A stretch of 64,000 nt of DNA from Hofstenia miamia (Eukaryota > Xenacoelomorpha > Acoela > Hofsteniidae), in the NCBI GenBank assembly GCA_900660155.1, contig CABFPE010000303.1, positions 460,650 to 524,649 on the forward strand, read 5' to 3'. The translations under genes and the position numbers were made by a program. The notes beneath the pieces are model-generated. The model saw nothing but the letters and a program-made list of their open reading frames with translations. It had not been told where the DNA came from and did not search any database. Below are positions 10,839 to 23,452 of the stretch, piece by piece (within the stretch, counting starts at the first letter, position 1; the number at the start of each line of letters is the position of its first letter).

Positions 10839-13620
10839 TTGAAACCTCCTCATAGTCCCAGTCCTTCCTCCTGTGATTTGACTAGTGTTAGATCCCAAAG
10901 AGCTGAAGAAAGGAAAGCAAAGACATCTAAGGTTGGAGATGAGATTCTACATCCATACTTCATTGCTACACAAAAGGCAGTTCTTTTAGTTCACAATAAT
11001 CTATCTGAGGAAACTAGAAATAAGCTGAAATGGACTTTTAACACCAAAGATCTAACTTGTTCCATCAATGTTATTTATTCCTTTTATTATTGATGCAGAG
11101 CATAGGCCCAAAATCAACAGTATCATTTGCTATGACTCCAAAATGTGAGCTGGCATGGCACAACCCTATAGCAAAGCACAGTCCAAACTGTGTTTGATGA
11201 AGACTTCAACCTGTCCCACCTGTGCCAACTTTTAAACAGCAAGAAGAAAATCAAGAAGTTTGAGTGCATCAATATTGATTTTGACAATTTGTTAATAGTC
11301 TACTTCCTTCATGTAAATGAGGTAACTCACTCAAAGATCATGTAAAAGATAGAAATCATCCATCAACTCACTAAAGTGGAGAAAATCCGCCTTGTCATGT
11401 TTCTAAAAGAAGAGTACCAAGACAACATCCTGGAAGAATTCAAAAACTTACTCTTTCACATGGAGAACTTTACAGTCTTATACAGCAGTTCATACAGGCC
11501 CATGAGTATGTATAATACTCACATCATTTTGGCCACAAAGATTATTTATACAGATCTGCTCCTGTGCAAAAAGATCCCCATGCACCATCTTGTGGTCAAC
11601 ATTCACTTGATCATTGATGCATGTATTCATGCCCAATCTCTGGAGTTGATTAACATCAGCTCTCATGGCCTCTCTTCCATATCTGATCTCCACATCAGCT
11701 TTGCCTTTTCACAGAGTGCAGCCACATTGCAAGAAATTGATGAAGTATGGACAAACCTTAAGGCAGATTGCAGTCTGGAAACTGAGTGGCCTACAATTAA
11801 CATCCAGAGCCCTACTTCTCAGTATAATTGATCCATCAAAAGAATCTTAGTCAAGTTACGTCTATCCCATGATATGCAAGACCACCAAAACTTTTCTGAA
11901 AAATTATTCTCTGAAAAATTTGCACCAGCAATCCAATTGCATGGAGCTATGTGGATATTAGCTGCTTTCCTCACAGTCAATCCACAGATACAACTGCCCT
12001 TGGATAAACCAATCCTAGAAAAACTTGCAAAGCAGTGTCCTCACAGGATCACCATTGGTCCCACTGCCTGGAAAGTGAAGAATTGGCTGCTGCACTCCCC
12101 AGAGAAATAAAAAAAAGCTATGGAATGTTTTGAGAAGTTTTACACTTGCCTCATTGGATCCAGCAGCCCCCTTGGTAATCTTCTGCCACAAATGATCATG
12201 AACCATTTAGGAGTCACCTTTTCAGACTTAAACATCTTTTTGGATACACTCAAGTAATATATGTGGGGAGCCACCACTGATCCTAAATTTCCTTCTCTTA
12301 ACTTGGAATACACACCCCTGTGCACTAACCAAATTATGTGCTGCAAGTATGGTTCTATGAAGCAGTTCCTCAAGCTTGTGGGTCCCTATTATGTTCAGAC
12401 ATGCACAGAAATCCTGTTCAACCTGGAGTGTCTTAACTATCCAGAGTGTGGATACAGCCACCTAACACAGACACAGCAGCAAGCAACCAAAGATGGTGAG
12501 ATCATCCCCATCACTGTCTTAGGACAGACTATGAAGACACCCAAGAAATTCTGCCACAAGGAAGAATTTTTATCCTCATCAGCTATAGAAGTATTGCCAG
12601 CAACTAAAGCCTTGATCAAAGCTGTTAACTTAGAGAAGTTTTCTGGAGTTGCCATCTCACCAAAGCTCATGCCAGCTTGGTCCCTCACTGATAATGAAAG
12701 AATTCTAACCATTGAGCATTGCTCTGATGAATTCACTGACAAGCCAACAATTGTTGATAGAGTTGTTGAGCCTAATAATGATAATGAGATACTAGGTCTT
12801 ATGAAATGGTGTCTTACCAAGATGCTTACCAAAGAAGAGCTAGTCCTCCTACTATCACCAGGGTGACAACTTGCCCTGGACATAGAGTGCACCACAGCCC
12901 GCCTAAGGATTACAAAGCCTCAGATTGAAAATTTACAGAGCCATGGACTCTGCAGTGCTTTTTGGGAATCAATTCAAGAAGCCAAGATCAACTATCCTGT
13001 TACAATCAGAACAGCCTCTCTCTAGAACAAGTCAAGCTTTGCCCAGCTAGAATACAACATTGAGAAGAACAATCTTCTCTGAATTCTGCCTCCTTGTCTG
13101 ATGAAACTGCTGATCATCCCATCCTGGAGAGTCTGCCAGAAAATTTCCACTCATCTTGCTGATCATATCAACTATGTATCTACCACTGCTAAAATCAACA
13201 AGGCAATGCAAACAAAGAGTATGAGGAGACCTGCAATGTGTTGTTGGAAGGTGCAAATCCTGAATGAGTATACATTGATGGGAAACTTACCATAAAAGAC
13301 ATATTTCAAAAGTGGCAGCCCATCTTTACCCAACTGGAAAAGATCCACAGGACCATCAAATCCCTTGATCCTTGCATTGTAATTTTGTTCCAAGCAGGAG
13401 GTGATCTCATGTGGACAAATAAAGCAGAAATAATCACCTGATACTATGATGTTACAAAGCACATCAAAATAATTACTATGTTATGTGTCAGCATCATCAA
13501 TCCCAAGGAAATGATGCTACAGCAGGTGAATGGGTATTGTTCCCTCTTTGTTGATCATGCCACACATATGGGATCCTTGTGAGAGGTTTTTCTTCACTTC
13601 TACCCTTATACTAGAATCAG
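10839..13620 (+). pseudogene. Unidentified long reading frame between integrase and 3' LTR of element B
   Basis: In a single frame (position divisible by 3) open stretches follow each other with only occasional stops: 10839-11093, 11376-11831, 11874-12110 and 12261-12866, then onward past 13280 after a frameshift. Together they cover about 2.7 kb, up to 900 codons. The composition is balanced and protein-like, and Cys pairs occur around 12320-12440. I recognise no domain. No signal peptide or membrane segment typical of an env gene is apparent, and it does not look like RT or transposase. The position is that of an env or accessory gene. It could equally be captured host or viral sequence, or a second nested element. 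It is clearly decayed. Confidence 0.45.
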
Positions 13621-14317
13621 TGCTGAAGATGCACAGTGTGTGAATTTATTTTGATTGTAAGTTAATGATTTGGTTTACACTCATGTTAATGTAAAACACC
13701 ATTTGTTAATGGTGTTGTTAGTTGTTAACGTATTGAATTTGGATCACTTCCCTAAAATATGATTGTAATTACACTGCAATTTACAAAAACGTTCACTTAT
13801 ATACATTGTACAATGTGTGTGAAAAAGTTATCCTAGATCACATATGCAACTCACTAATGTGGGTCAAGTTGGTACTGGGCCAACTGAAACTGGTTGACTG
13901 GCCAGTCTGACCAGCAGAACATTTTTCAAAGTCTAGTTACATATTTACATGAAAAATGGTATATATATATAAATATATGCACACACATCTGACACCAATG
14001 CCCTAATGATGCTCCTCATCACTCTCAAGGGCCTCTGGTTATATGAACATATTTATAACACATTCACCAGGAGATTGAATGTATTACAACACAATTGTAA
14101 CATTAGTTCTAGGCTACCAGAGCTCAAATACTTCAGGCTACACAGTGCAACCATCACTCAAAGGGAAGCACTTATGCAAGTAACTTGGTGACCATGGTAC
14201 ACAGAGGTTTCATCCTGGGAAGATGTGCTGGCAAAGGAAATGATTGAAGAAACCCAAAGCTGGTGTTTGCTCCTACTGTCCAACTGTTACCACAAACTTA
14301 ACTGTGCAATGGGAGCA

Positions 14318-15214
14318 TGTAGAGTCACTCAGAGCTCTTTATTTATTTTATTTTTACCTATTGGTACTCTCTTTAATTAACTCAATGCTATTTCCAATAC
14401 TATCTTAGTGATTTTTATTAATTTTCAGTGTTTTTGAATTTATTGTAATTGTCTCCTTGATTAAAGAGTATGTGTAATTACTTGTTTAATTTGTGAGGGA
14501 AAAGTGATTTTTGTAAAATGGTAAATATTTATCTTTTCTCTGTATAAATTAGGGAACTTATTGTAGCAATTGTCAAATAAATCTCATTCTCACTGGATAA
14601 TGTTTGCTCTTTTATCTTTTATTATACTGCTAACATTTTTAAATTTGGTATTAAATCTATGATAATGAAAGTGTAAGATCTGACAATAATGTGGGAGGAA
14701 CTCTGCTGTGCCTGGGGTGATAACTTGCTCCTTGACAGATGTGAGCCCATATTGTGGTCACATTAGGCTATGTATAGATATAGGAAATAAAAGAACTACT
14801 AATTCAATCAATTGTACATGCACATAACATCACACTATGCAAATATATTATGCTGCTGGTGTATGTGTACATGTGGTAATTACATGTTATTAATATCTTA
14901 TTACATGAGCTGAGATAACAAACATTCAGCTAAATTTGTTTTATTGAGCTAGAAATTAAACTTGAGACACACAATTAGCACCTTGGCTGGAAAGGATAGT
15001 TTTCTAAAGATTTTGCTTCAGAGAGATGCCATGTAAATCGGTTTCTAGCTGGAATGCCTTATTGGAAATGGTTTCAGTTCCTTTTTTTCTAGAGTGAAAT
15101 TGGCAAACTACCAATCTTCATTTGTTTTGTTAGAGTATGGGTCACCTCCTGTGATGGTAGTCTTCTACAACCTTCATACTGCTTGAGCTGCTAGACATGC
15201 TCCACAATTCTACA
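14318..15214 (+). repeat. Complete 3' LTR of element B (897 bp)
   Basis: The LTR begins TGTAGAGTCACT just after a purine stretch (atgggagca) and ends TTCTACA, giving a 6-bp inverted terminal repeat TGTAGA/TCTACA. A TATA-like box lies at about 14541 (ctgtataaatta) and AATAAA at about 14575, about 30 bp apart. No target-site duplication is visible, as expected since the left end of the element is truncated. Confidence 0.8.
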
Positions 15215-16401
15215 AGTGCATAATAGTCCCTACTGTAGCATAATCCAACAATTTAAAGCTGCAAAACAAAAAGAGATTAGTCAGAGAAAATTAATATCAA
15301 ATTCAATGATGATTAAAAAATAGTATTAATTGTAAACTAAAATCAATATGTTTAGCATCATCAATTTTGTATATTACAACTAAGAAACAACATTTACCAA
15401 ATAGTACTTGTTAAACCATTTTGCCAAACAAAAGGGGGCAATATTGCTTACATTATTTTTCAGCCATTTTGGCAGACAATTTGAAATTCAAATTAAACAT
15501 GTATTTTGGATTAGAAACTATAAATAGTGTGAAATCAATTAGAGAAACTGTTGAAGTAAATTCTTTGAAAATTTTATCTTAATTTCTTAATTCATTTTGT
15601 TTACTATTAAATGATGTCAAACTAAAAGGTCAATGCATTAGTAGTGGTGAGGGCACACATCAGGAGTGATACAAGGGTCCTTGATCCAAGCCACAAAACT
15701 GCATATATATTAGGGATATGATTAGAAGTTTTTCTCTCTTTAGCTGACTACTGATTCTTTCATTAACATGTATGCAATAATAAAACCATCAAAGAAATGG
15801 TTGGATAACTGATTGTTGGTTATTATATTTTATATTAACTAGACAACCTAGGTGACCTATAAATAGACTGATAATGAGACTGAGCATGTAGGTTAGGAAG
15901 CTGCAATTAATTATCTATTTAATTATTAATAAATATGTATTAAACAGCTAGTGACACTGCCTGGTTGCAAGCATAAATTACACATTACAAATCAAGTTTA
16001 AGTCAATTACATCCAGCCTTGAGGGTTGCACTAAAGTTAACCAGAAGTATTAACAAATCAAAGCAGTTAGTAAAAGTACATTCCTACCTGCACTTAACAT
16101 AGAATTATATTCAAAACAAATTGATCAATGTGAGTTAGAGCTTGGTAGCAGATGCAACACAAACCTGTAAGTTATCTTAGAATACCTGTAAAATGTCATT
16201 GAAAGATTAACAATATGAAAACAATATTGAATCAATAAATTTTTATCAGAGAGCAGTCTTACTTTATTACATAATTTAGGAAATGAAGTATTGTTATATT
16301 GATACCAAGCAATTTTTCTTTATGGCAATGATAGTGGTCTTTCACCAATCAATATTTAGGGTGCCTAATAAACTAAATCAGAATTTGATGAAATATGAAA
16401 T
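15215..16401. other. Intergenic, nothing recognised
   Basis: AT-rich sequence between the LTR array and the first hAT-type MITE. I see no coding potential, RNA gene or repeat structure that I can support. Confidence 0.5.
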
Positions 16402-16409
16402 ATAAGGAT

Positions 16410-16762
16410 CAAGGTTTTCAAGTTGAGTTTGAGTTACTTGGGCCAAGTTCGAGTTTTTACATTTCAAGTTTGAGTTTGAGTAATTTTTAAATGAAATCCT
16501 GATTTCAATCGAGTTTTTTTCAAATTGTGAGTTTTTTAGGGTAAAAAACATTTATTTTACAATAATTCTAAACTAAAAACAAGCTTTTGTGATCTGTAAG
16601 AATTGATATTTAAAGAAATTTAATTTTTATGCTATTTTCAAGTGGATTTTTGAAAGAGTTCAAGTTTGAGTTTTGATTATTTCTCTTCCGAGTTTTTCTG
16701 ATCAAGTTTTGTGAGCTTATTCAAGTTTGAGTTCTTAACATTCTGAGTACTCAAAAACCCTG
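16410..16762 (+). mobile_element. hAT-type MITE, family 1, copy 1
   Basis: A 353-bp element bounded by a perfect 8-bp target-site duplication, ATAAGGAT, at 16402-16409 and 16763-16770. The ends are CAAGGTTTTC and the complement of CAGGGTTTTTGAG, which are imperfect inverted repeats of the hAT CAGGG type. The interior repeats GAGTTTGAGT-like units near both ends. There is no coding capacity. A second copy is at 18716. Confidence 0.8.
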
Positions 16763-17398
16763 ATAAGGATAATTGATTATTTCTAAGTTGTAAAATCCAT
16801 AAACAAACTATCATTGCCTTGAATAGTTAAATGCAGTTTAAAGCTTTGTTCAAAGAGTTGTTTGTGAAAATATTACTATGGATATTAATAATTTTTAATA
16901 ATATTCTAATTTTTCATATGATCCATGTGCTCCAAGCCAGATTTGCTGATGTTCAAAGAGAAGAGATGTACCCATAATATGTGTTCATTAGTCAGTTACA
17001 AGTATTTCTAAATCTAGTACATTTTTTACAATCAAGATAGAAAATAATCAATTGAGAAAGCACTGTAAAAGGGGAATTATTCTACTTGTCATCTACCCAT
17101 TGCCAATTCTAAACTATCTTAATGTAAATATATCAATACAGGCTTACAAAGCTTCCAATACTCTTTCATTGCATAAAGATTTTATTTTACAATCATTAGT
17201 ACATGTTGCAATCACTCATTCAATTGGTTGGCACTTGAAAGGAATACTGCATTTCTAAAAAAAAATACCAAAAATCTCAAAACCAGGGAATTCAAGATGA
17301 GACCAAGACTTTGCGACTGAGACTGAGACTTTTATTTTTGAGATGAGAAATGAGACTTTTTCATTCAGACAATCAGACATGCGACTTTTTTGAAACTT

Positions 17399-18277
17399 CC
17401 CAGATAACAATTTTGGTTGTTTTTACATTGTTTATAGTTGTTTCATACTTTTGGTTGTTGCAGCAACCACTAACACCATAATAACAACTTTAGTAAAAAA
17501 TAATCAGCAAGCAGATGCTTGCAAATTTAAATCACTTTGTTATTTTAGTACTAGATTCTTTTATATAAAAAAGGATTTGCAAAACCTTTTTTGAAATTTT
17601 TAATTTGTGAAAAATTATAATATACTAGATAAGTGAATTTTCAAAATAATTTATTCATGAATATTTGGACACCTTTATATTGACTGTTAAATATCATAAG
17701 TTACAATTGAGCTGAGGAGATTTTTCATGACTTAAGAAATTTCTATTTCAAAATTGTGCTTAATTTTAGATTTCTAAATTTTTGTTAAATTTGGCAGATT
17801 ATTATGCTCATTGTTATCATTTATATACAAGACATTAATTGAAATCTTTAACAAATGTTTGTATTGAATNTGTTATCATTTATAAACAAGACATTAATTG
17901 AAATCTTTAACAAATGTTTGTATTGAATCTGCTTGACAGTATCTCAAAGATAGTGGTCTGCCCTTTGTTGGGTTTGTGTTTGCTTAAACAGCAATGTTTG
18001 AACTGCTTAGCAATATAAAATTTTATTTTGCATACAAAAGTAATGCTAAAACAAGCATGTGACAACATAAAACAAAGTTGTTACGACCTCAAAATATTGC
18101 TGTTTCATGCATAAAAAACAACCAAAAAGCAACCAAGTGTGACGTTGTTGAAGCAATGTTGTTTTGACCAATGAAATGGTACCATTTCAACGTTAAAACA
18201 ACGTTGTTTTTGATACATAAAACAACCACATAACAAACCAAAACAACATTGTTTAGACCTTAAATTGTTATCTGGGT
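17399..18277. mobile_element. Non-autonomous DNA transposon with CCCAGATAACAATTT ends
   Basis: Perfect 15-bp terminal inverted repeats, CCCAGATAACAATTT and AAATTGTTATCTGGG, bound 879 bp. Both subterminal regions are filled with GTTGTTTT/AAAACAAC units in opposite orientation, so the ends can form long hairpins. There is no reading frame. Flanking duplication is at most TT, so the superfamily is not assigned. The interior includes a 65-bp duplication across the single N at 17870, which is probably an assembly join. Confidence 0.7.
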
Positions 18278-18715
18278 TGAAGATTACACAACTTTGGCCA
18301 AACTAAAAATAATTTTAAACAAGCTAGAAATTAATTAGCTAATTTTAGCTAAATTAATTTGGTAAAATTTCATTTTTCTAATGGCAAATTGACACAGATT
18401 TTTGTCAATGTTTTTTCAAAAGACATGCAGAATATTGATGCCCAAAATTCTACACTAATAGATTTATTCAATGAACAGAAATAGCACAAATACATTTCTA
18501 TGTTCATTGATTTGAAAATGGTTGAGTAAAAATCTTTTAAATATTTGAGGTCCTATCAAGATGCTGTCCCTTATACACCCTTTTTAATCTATATACATTT
18601 CAAGATAGTTAGAAAAGTGGTATCCATTTAAAGTACCAACCTATTCAATTTAGCATATTTGTTTGAAACACTTTTTTAAAACAGACAATGCAAATTGCTT
18701 TAGATCAGGGTTTTC

Positions 18716-19047
18716 CAGTTAAGTTTAAGTTACTCTGACCAAGTTTGAGCTTTTACACTTTGAGTTTGAGTTCATGAAATTTTTTAAATGAAATTCTGAG
18801 TTCAAATGAGTTTTTTTTAATCTGAGTTTTTTAGGGTAAAAAACATTTAATTTACAAAAAAAACTAGTTTTTATGATTGGTAAGAAAATTGATATTTAAA
18901 AACATTTAATTTTTTTGGTATTTTCAAGAGGTTTTTAGAATGAGTCTAAGTTCAAGTTTTGATGATTTCTCTTTTGAGTTTTTCCAATCAAGTTTTGTGA
19001 GCTTATTTGAGTTTTAGTTCTTAACATTCTGAGTACTCAAAAACCTG
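18716..19047 (+). mobile_element. hAT-type MITE, family 1, copy 2
   Basis: A 332-bp copy of the element at 16410, aligning end to end in the same orientation. The ends are CAGGGTTTTCC and CAAAAACCTG. The flanking octamers CTTTAGAT and CTTGAGAG agree at 6 of 8 bases, consistent with an older insertion. Confidence 0.7.
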
Positions 19048-21952
19048 CTTGAGAGATGTAACTAAGGAAACCCAATGTGCGGAAATATGTTTATTAGCCA
19101 ATCAGAATCTGCAGGTGATGGAATTTGGGAAGTAATTAGTAAGTCAATCTGATAATAATTAAAAACTATGTATCTTAATAGAATTTAATCGACTTAAGGA
19201 ATGTCTTCAGAGGCCTTATTGAGGTAATAAAAACATTTTGAATATCTAATTATTTTCTGAAATGATTAAAATATGTGTGTAAGTTTATAGTATTATGGCA
19301 AGCATTTGTGAATTTTACTTATGCCATTGTAATTGAATTGGTGATTGATTATTTTTACAATAATGGGTCTTTCAAGTAATAACTTATTTTTAGAAGATCT
19401 TCAACTGATGGTGTATGCTATTATTTAAAAATCTGTACAATAACACATTCTGCTTTTGTTACATAACTGCTCCTAAAATAAACACATCCTTCTGCTTAAA
19501 TGTAAGTGATTTTCCATTTCTCTTTGCATTTATAGATTGTAGTGTTTAGCCCATACCATAGTTTAAATTTTAACAAAGAACCAATCTTCAAAGAGTTGTA
19601 TAATAAACAGCTATTCCACATTGCCACAGAGATGGCTGCTTAGATGCATTGGAATTTTTTGGTGCGGATTCTTCCTTAATGGGCCTATACATATGTTCAT
19701 ACTTTTGAAATACAATTTTATTTATTCCTCAAATTAATTATATTAATTTTTTCAATGAAGAATTAAGCATTCAGCCCTCATATAAATTTTATTTACTAAT
19801 ATACTTTGGATTATAAAAGCTAATTTTTATGTCGCTTGTACTTTTATTAAAAATTATATCTCTTTCTCGTCTATTTTTAACAAATTTTATTAAATGAATT
19901 CGCTTTGTCGGTTTAAGAAAATGTTTGTCGTTTCTAAGTATATTATTGTTGGCAAAAAGTACATACCCTATATTTAGGATTTGCAAGATAGTATTGATAT
20001 TGTTCCTGCTGAATTTTTTCTAGGAAACTGTATATTAATTTGTACTATAGAACTTATTGCTGTTTGTTTACCTTGAAGCAAATAATTTTTCGAAAATAAT
20101 CTACGCCTTTTTTATTATAATCAATTTCAATTATTGAAGCTAGTGAAATTCGCAATTATGGTTTGTAGTAATATAGTAATAATTTTGCAGGATATATTCG
20201 TTCTCTGATTTTACTGATTTGTTTTGTTCAAATTCGTTTGATATGCGTTGGGATACAATTAATAAAAATTTCGTAGAGTACTACAATTTGAAATTACTTT
20301 TTCCATTTGAGAGAACCGACTAAATTCATTACTCTTGAAAAATGCTGTTCTCCCAGAATGTAAAGCAGGAACGGATTGTAGGAAGCTTTTCTATACATTA
20401 CCGATTTATTTTTGTCTGGAAAAAAATAGTTCTGAATACAGATCAGCTTTTCTAAATAGAAGAGCATTTTTAAAGCTTAAGTACATTGCAGGCTCTGTAT
20501 AAAATTACACATCAGCTAGTAATTGCTGTGGAACAATAGTCCTTTATTGATAGAGTAGAAGTGAAAAGTTTCTGAACAGAAAACAGCTCCAGGTTCGATT
20601 TTAGTGGGTATTCCATTTCAAAACTGTATTAATTTAAGCAGTGAAATATCCGCAGGGAAGTGTATGCTAGCACTTCTTGACCTAGAGCCTCATATTTTAA
20701 TTTTATCAAGCATTTTTCTGAGGGCAGCACAATACTACGCGTAATACTATAAGATTTGAGGCGTATTGGTAATGACTTTCCCTGGAGACTTCAAACCACT
20801 GAGTTAATGTAATGTGCCGAGTGTCAATCTTGTTTAGCTTGTACATCTATGAATTAACTATAAGGCAATCTAATCATAGCTGGGAAGAAGTAAAGTTATG
20901 GCAACTTTTGAAAAATGATATTTTGAATTTCAGAAAACCCTTTATTTCTCTAGTGCATAATTTTTGTCCAATCGAAAAATTTCTGAAGCAAATTTGATTA
21001 TGCTATTATATTTTTTCCAGAGGATTCCCTAAATATATTTGATTTACTACTTATATCTGTTGACTCCACAAAAATGAATAAATTTGATGCATTTATATTT
21101 TTACCTGATTTTATTCTATGTATATTTAGTTTGTCATGTTCAAAAAAAGAGTATATCGCCAAAATTGTAGGGGGCTGTTTGCGGCCTCCCATTTTCTCAT
21201 AAATTTTGTGAGAGAACATTCAGGAAAAGAAACTTCCTTGTTGATTCCGCAAATTTAAATATTATGTATTTATTAGCAGCTGAGATCACAAGAACCAAAC
21301 TATAAATTAAATGACACTGCCACACGTAGTTGGAACGTCAAAAGATTGACAAGCAGCTAGCATCTAAACTCATTTTTTAAGAAGCATATCTAATGGATTC
21401 TTGATGCAATTCAATAAAAGAAGAGCATGATTAGAGCATAGCACATAACATTAGTTATTTGAAGAGATGTAGTAAGGCTGGAAATTTCAATATGATCAGA
21501 ATTGAGAGTAGTAACAAAATTTAATTTGTCACTGTTTACAATTTTTATTAAGTGGGTCATTTAATTTTGCAGGACTCTATATAAGTCTAAATTGGTGTCA
21601 TAACGAAATTAAATTTGGACAATTGCGGATGATTGTGTAAAACAATGTGTGCAAAAATATAGCCTCAATAAACATTGGCAAGAAAATATGTTGCTTAAAT
21701 TTTTATATTTCATTATAAAGTCTTTCAAACACGTATATTTGTGGTTGTACATTTACTTAGCAATAAACTGATGTCATATTTTATTTTATATTTATATTAT
21801 ATAGAAGTAGTGACAATTACTTTTTGAAATTCAAAGAAACTTTTTATTGATTGTGTTGAATAATTTGTATCACACATAAGATTCGGAAATTGCCTCAATT
21901 CTTCATACTAATCTCAGGTACAATATATAAAAATCTAGAGTTTAATATTCAT
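19048..21952. other. Upstream region of HOIL-1-like gene 1, nothing recognised
   Basis: AT-rich, without a supported gene or repeat. The promoter and any non-coding first exon of the gene starting at 22069 would lie here, but no single site stands out. Confidence 0.4.
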
Positions 21953-22068
21953 AGAACTGTTAATTTAAAAAATTTTCTGAATTTTTTTGTGGGGCTTTTA
22001 AGATTTCTTCATAACCAATTACTTTACATCAAAATAATTATTTCATGTTTATATTTTAATACATTAAA

Positions 22069-22401
22069 TTGAATGATTCTTTAGATGTAATGGCTTTAGC
22101 TTTGGGCAGTTTGTTGTGGCCTCTGAAAATTAATGTGGAGTTGAATTCTTTGGATGAATCAGTGGAAAATTGTCGAAATATTCGTCAGAAGTTACTCAGT
22201 GGTAATGACAATGAGTTTTCATTGACTGTACATTGCAGTGATTTTGAACAATACAATAGCATCTCTAAAATCAAAGTCACTCCCTTCACAAATGTGGCCG
22301 ATCTTAAGAAACGCTATTCAAGGGAAAATGAAGGTGCAGATGTAATACATCAATGCTGGATTTTTGGCAATCGTATTCCTCAAGATTATGAGTATTTAAA
22401 A
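22069..22401 (+). CDS. RBCK1-like: Gene 1 exon 1: N-terminus and first part of UBL1
   Basis: 111 codons, phase 0 at the end, donor AAA|gtaata. From residue 49 on it reads as a ubiquitin-like fold, and 'HQCWIFGNRIPQDYEYL' aligns with 'LQQWVIGQRLARDQETL' of human HOIL-1. The start is either ATG 22069 or ATG 22090; the second gives MALALG, similar to the MALSL start region of HOIL-1. An (ATT)n tract begins only about 55 bp after the donor. Confidence 0.8.
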
Positions 22402-22487
22402 GTAATATTTTTTAAATGTTTTAAGCAATTTCATTATTTTCATTTGCGTAATATAATTATTAATAATAATAATTATTATTATTATTA

Positions 22488-22558
<71 letters not shown>

Positions 22559-23381
22559 TTTGACATATTATGGGACAAATTAATATATTATAACTTTGAT
22601 AACAAATCGACAGCAAAGAGTAATACTTAATTGTAAAAAATCAAAATATATTTTAACAGACGGTGGGGTTCCACAAGGCACAGTTCTCGGACCTATTCTA
22701 TTTGAGATCTATGTTAAATGACATAACTCAACAGATAAAAAACAAAAAAATTATCAATATGCAGATGATACCTGTCTTATAAGTACTGATATAAATGCCT
22801 TTAATGCAACGAAAAATCTCCAATATGACATCGAAAATTTAACAANAGAACTGTTAATTTAAAAAATTTTCTGAATTTTTTTGTGGGGCTTTTAAGATTT
22901 CTTCATAACCAATTACTTTACATCAAAATAATTATTTCATGTTTATATTTTAATACATTAAATTGAATGATTCTTTAGATGTAATGGCTTTAGCTTTGGG
23001 CAGTTTGTTGTGGCCTCTGAAAATTAATGTGGAGTTGAATTCTTTGGATGAATCAGTGGAAAATTGTCGAAATATTCGTCAGAAGTTACTCAGTGGTAAT
23101 GACAATGAGTTTTCATTGACTGTACATTGCAGTGATTTTGAACAATACAATAGCATCTCTAAAATCAAAGTCACTCCCTTCACAAATGTGGCCGATCTTA
23201 AGAAACGCTATTCAAGGGAAAATGAAGGTGCAGATGTAATACATCAATGCTGGATTTTTGGCAATCGTATTCCTCAAGATTATGAGTATTTAAAAGTAAT
23301 ATTTTTTAAATGTTTTAAGCAATTTCATTATTTTCATTTGCGTAATATAATTATTAATAATAATAATTATTATTATTATTA

Positions 23382-23452
<71 letters not shown>

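Larger units (their letters stand above)
21953..22845. repeat. 893-bp exact duplicate of 22847-23739 (probable assembly overlap)
   Basis: Every base I compared is identical between this segment and 22847-23739, including an impure (ATT)n microsatellite. The two are joined by a single N at 22846. Two real copies would be expected to differ at least in the microsatellite. The simplest reading is two contig ends that overlap but were not merged, leaving one true copy. Confidence 0.85.

Noticed and set aside
12437-12895. 152-codon minus-strand frame
   Set aside because: Antisense to the unidentified frame of element B. The forward frame continues over a much longer distance.
17284-17402. GAGACT-rich stretch beginning CAGGGAATTC
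   Set aside because: It looks like a sixth hAT-type MITE, but no octamer duplication is found and the right end overlaps the element at 17399.
22963-23451. Second copy of the 162-codon frame with a poly-Tyr tail
   Set aside because: It is an exact assembly duplicate of 22069-22557, and the poly-Tyr part is only the (ATT)n repeat read past the exon donor.
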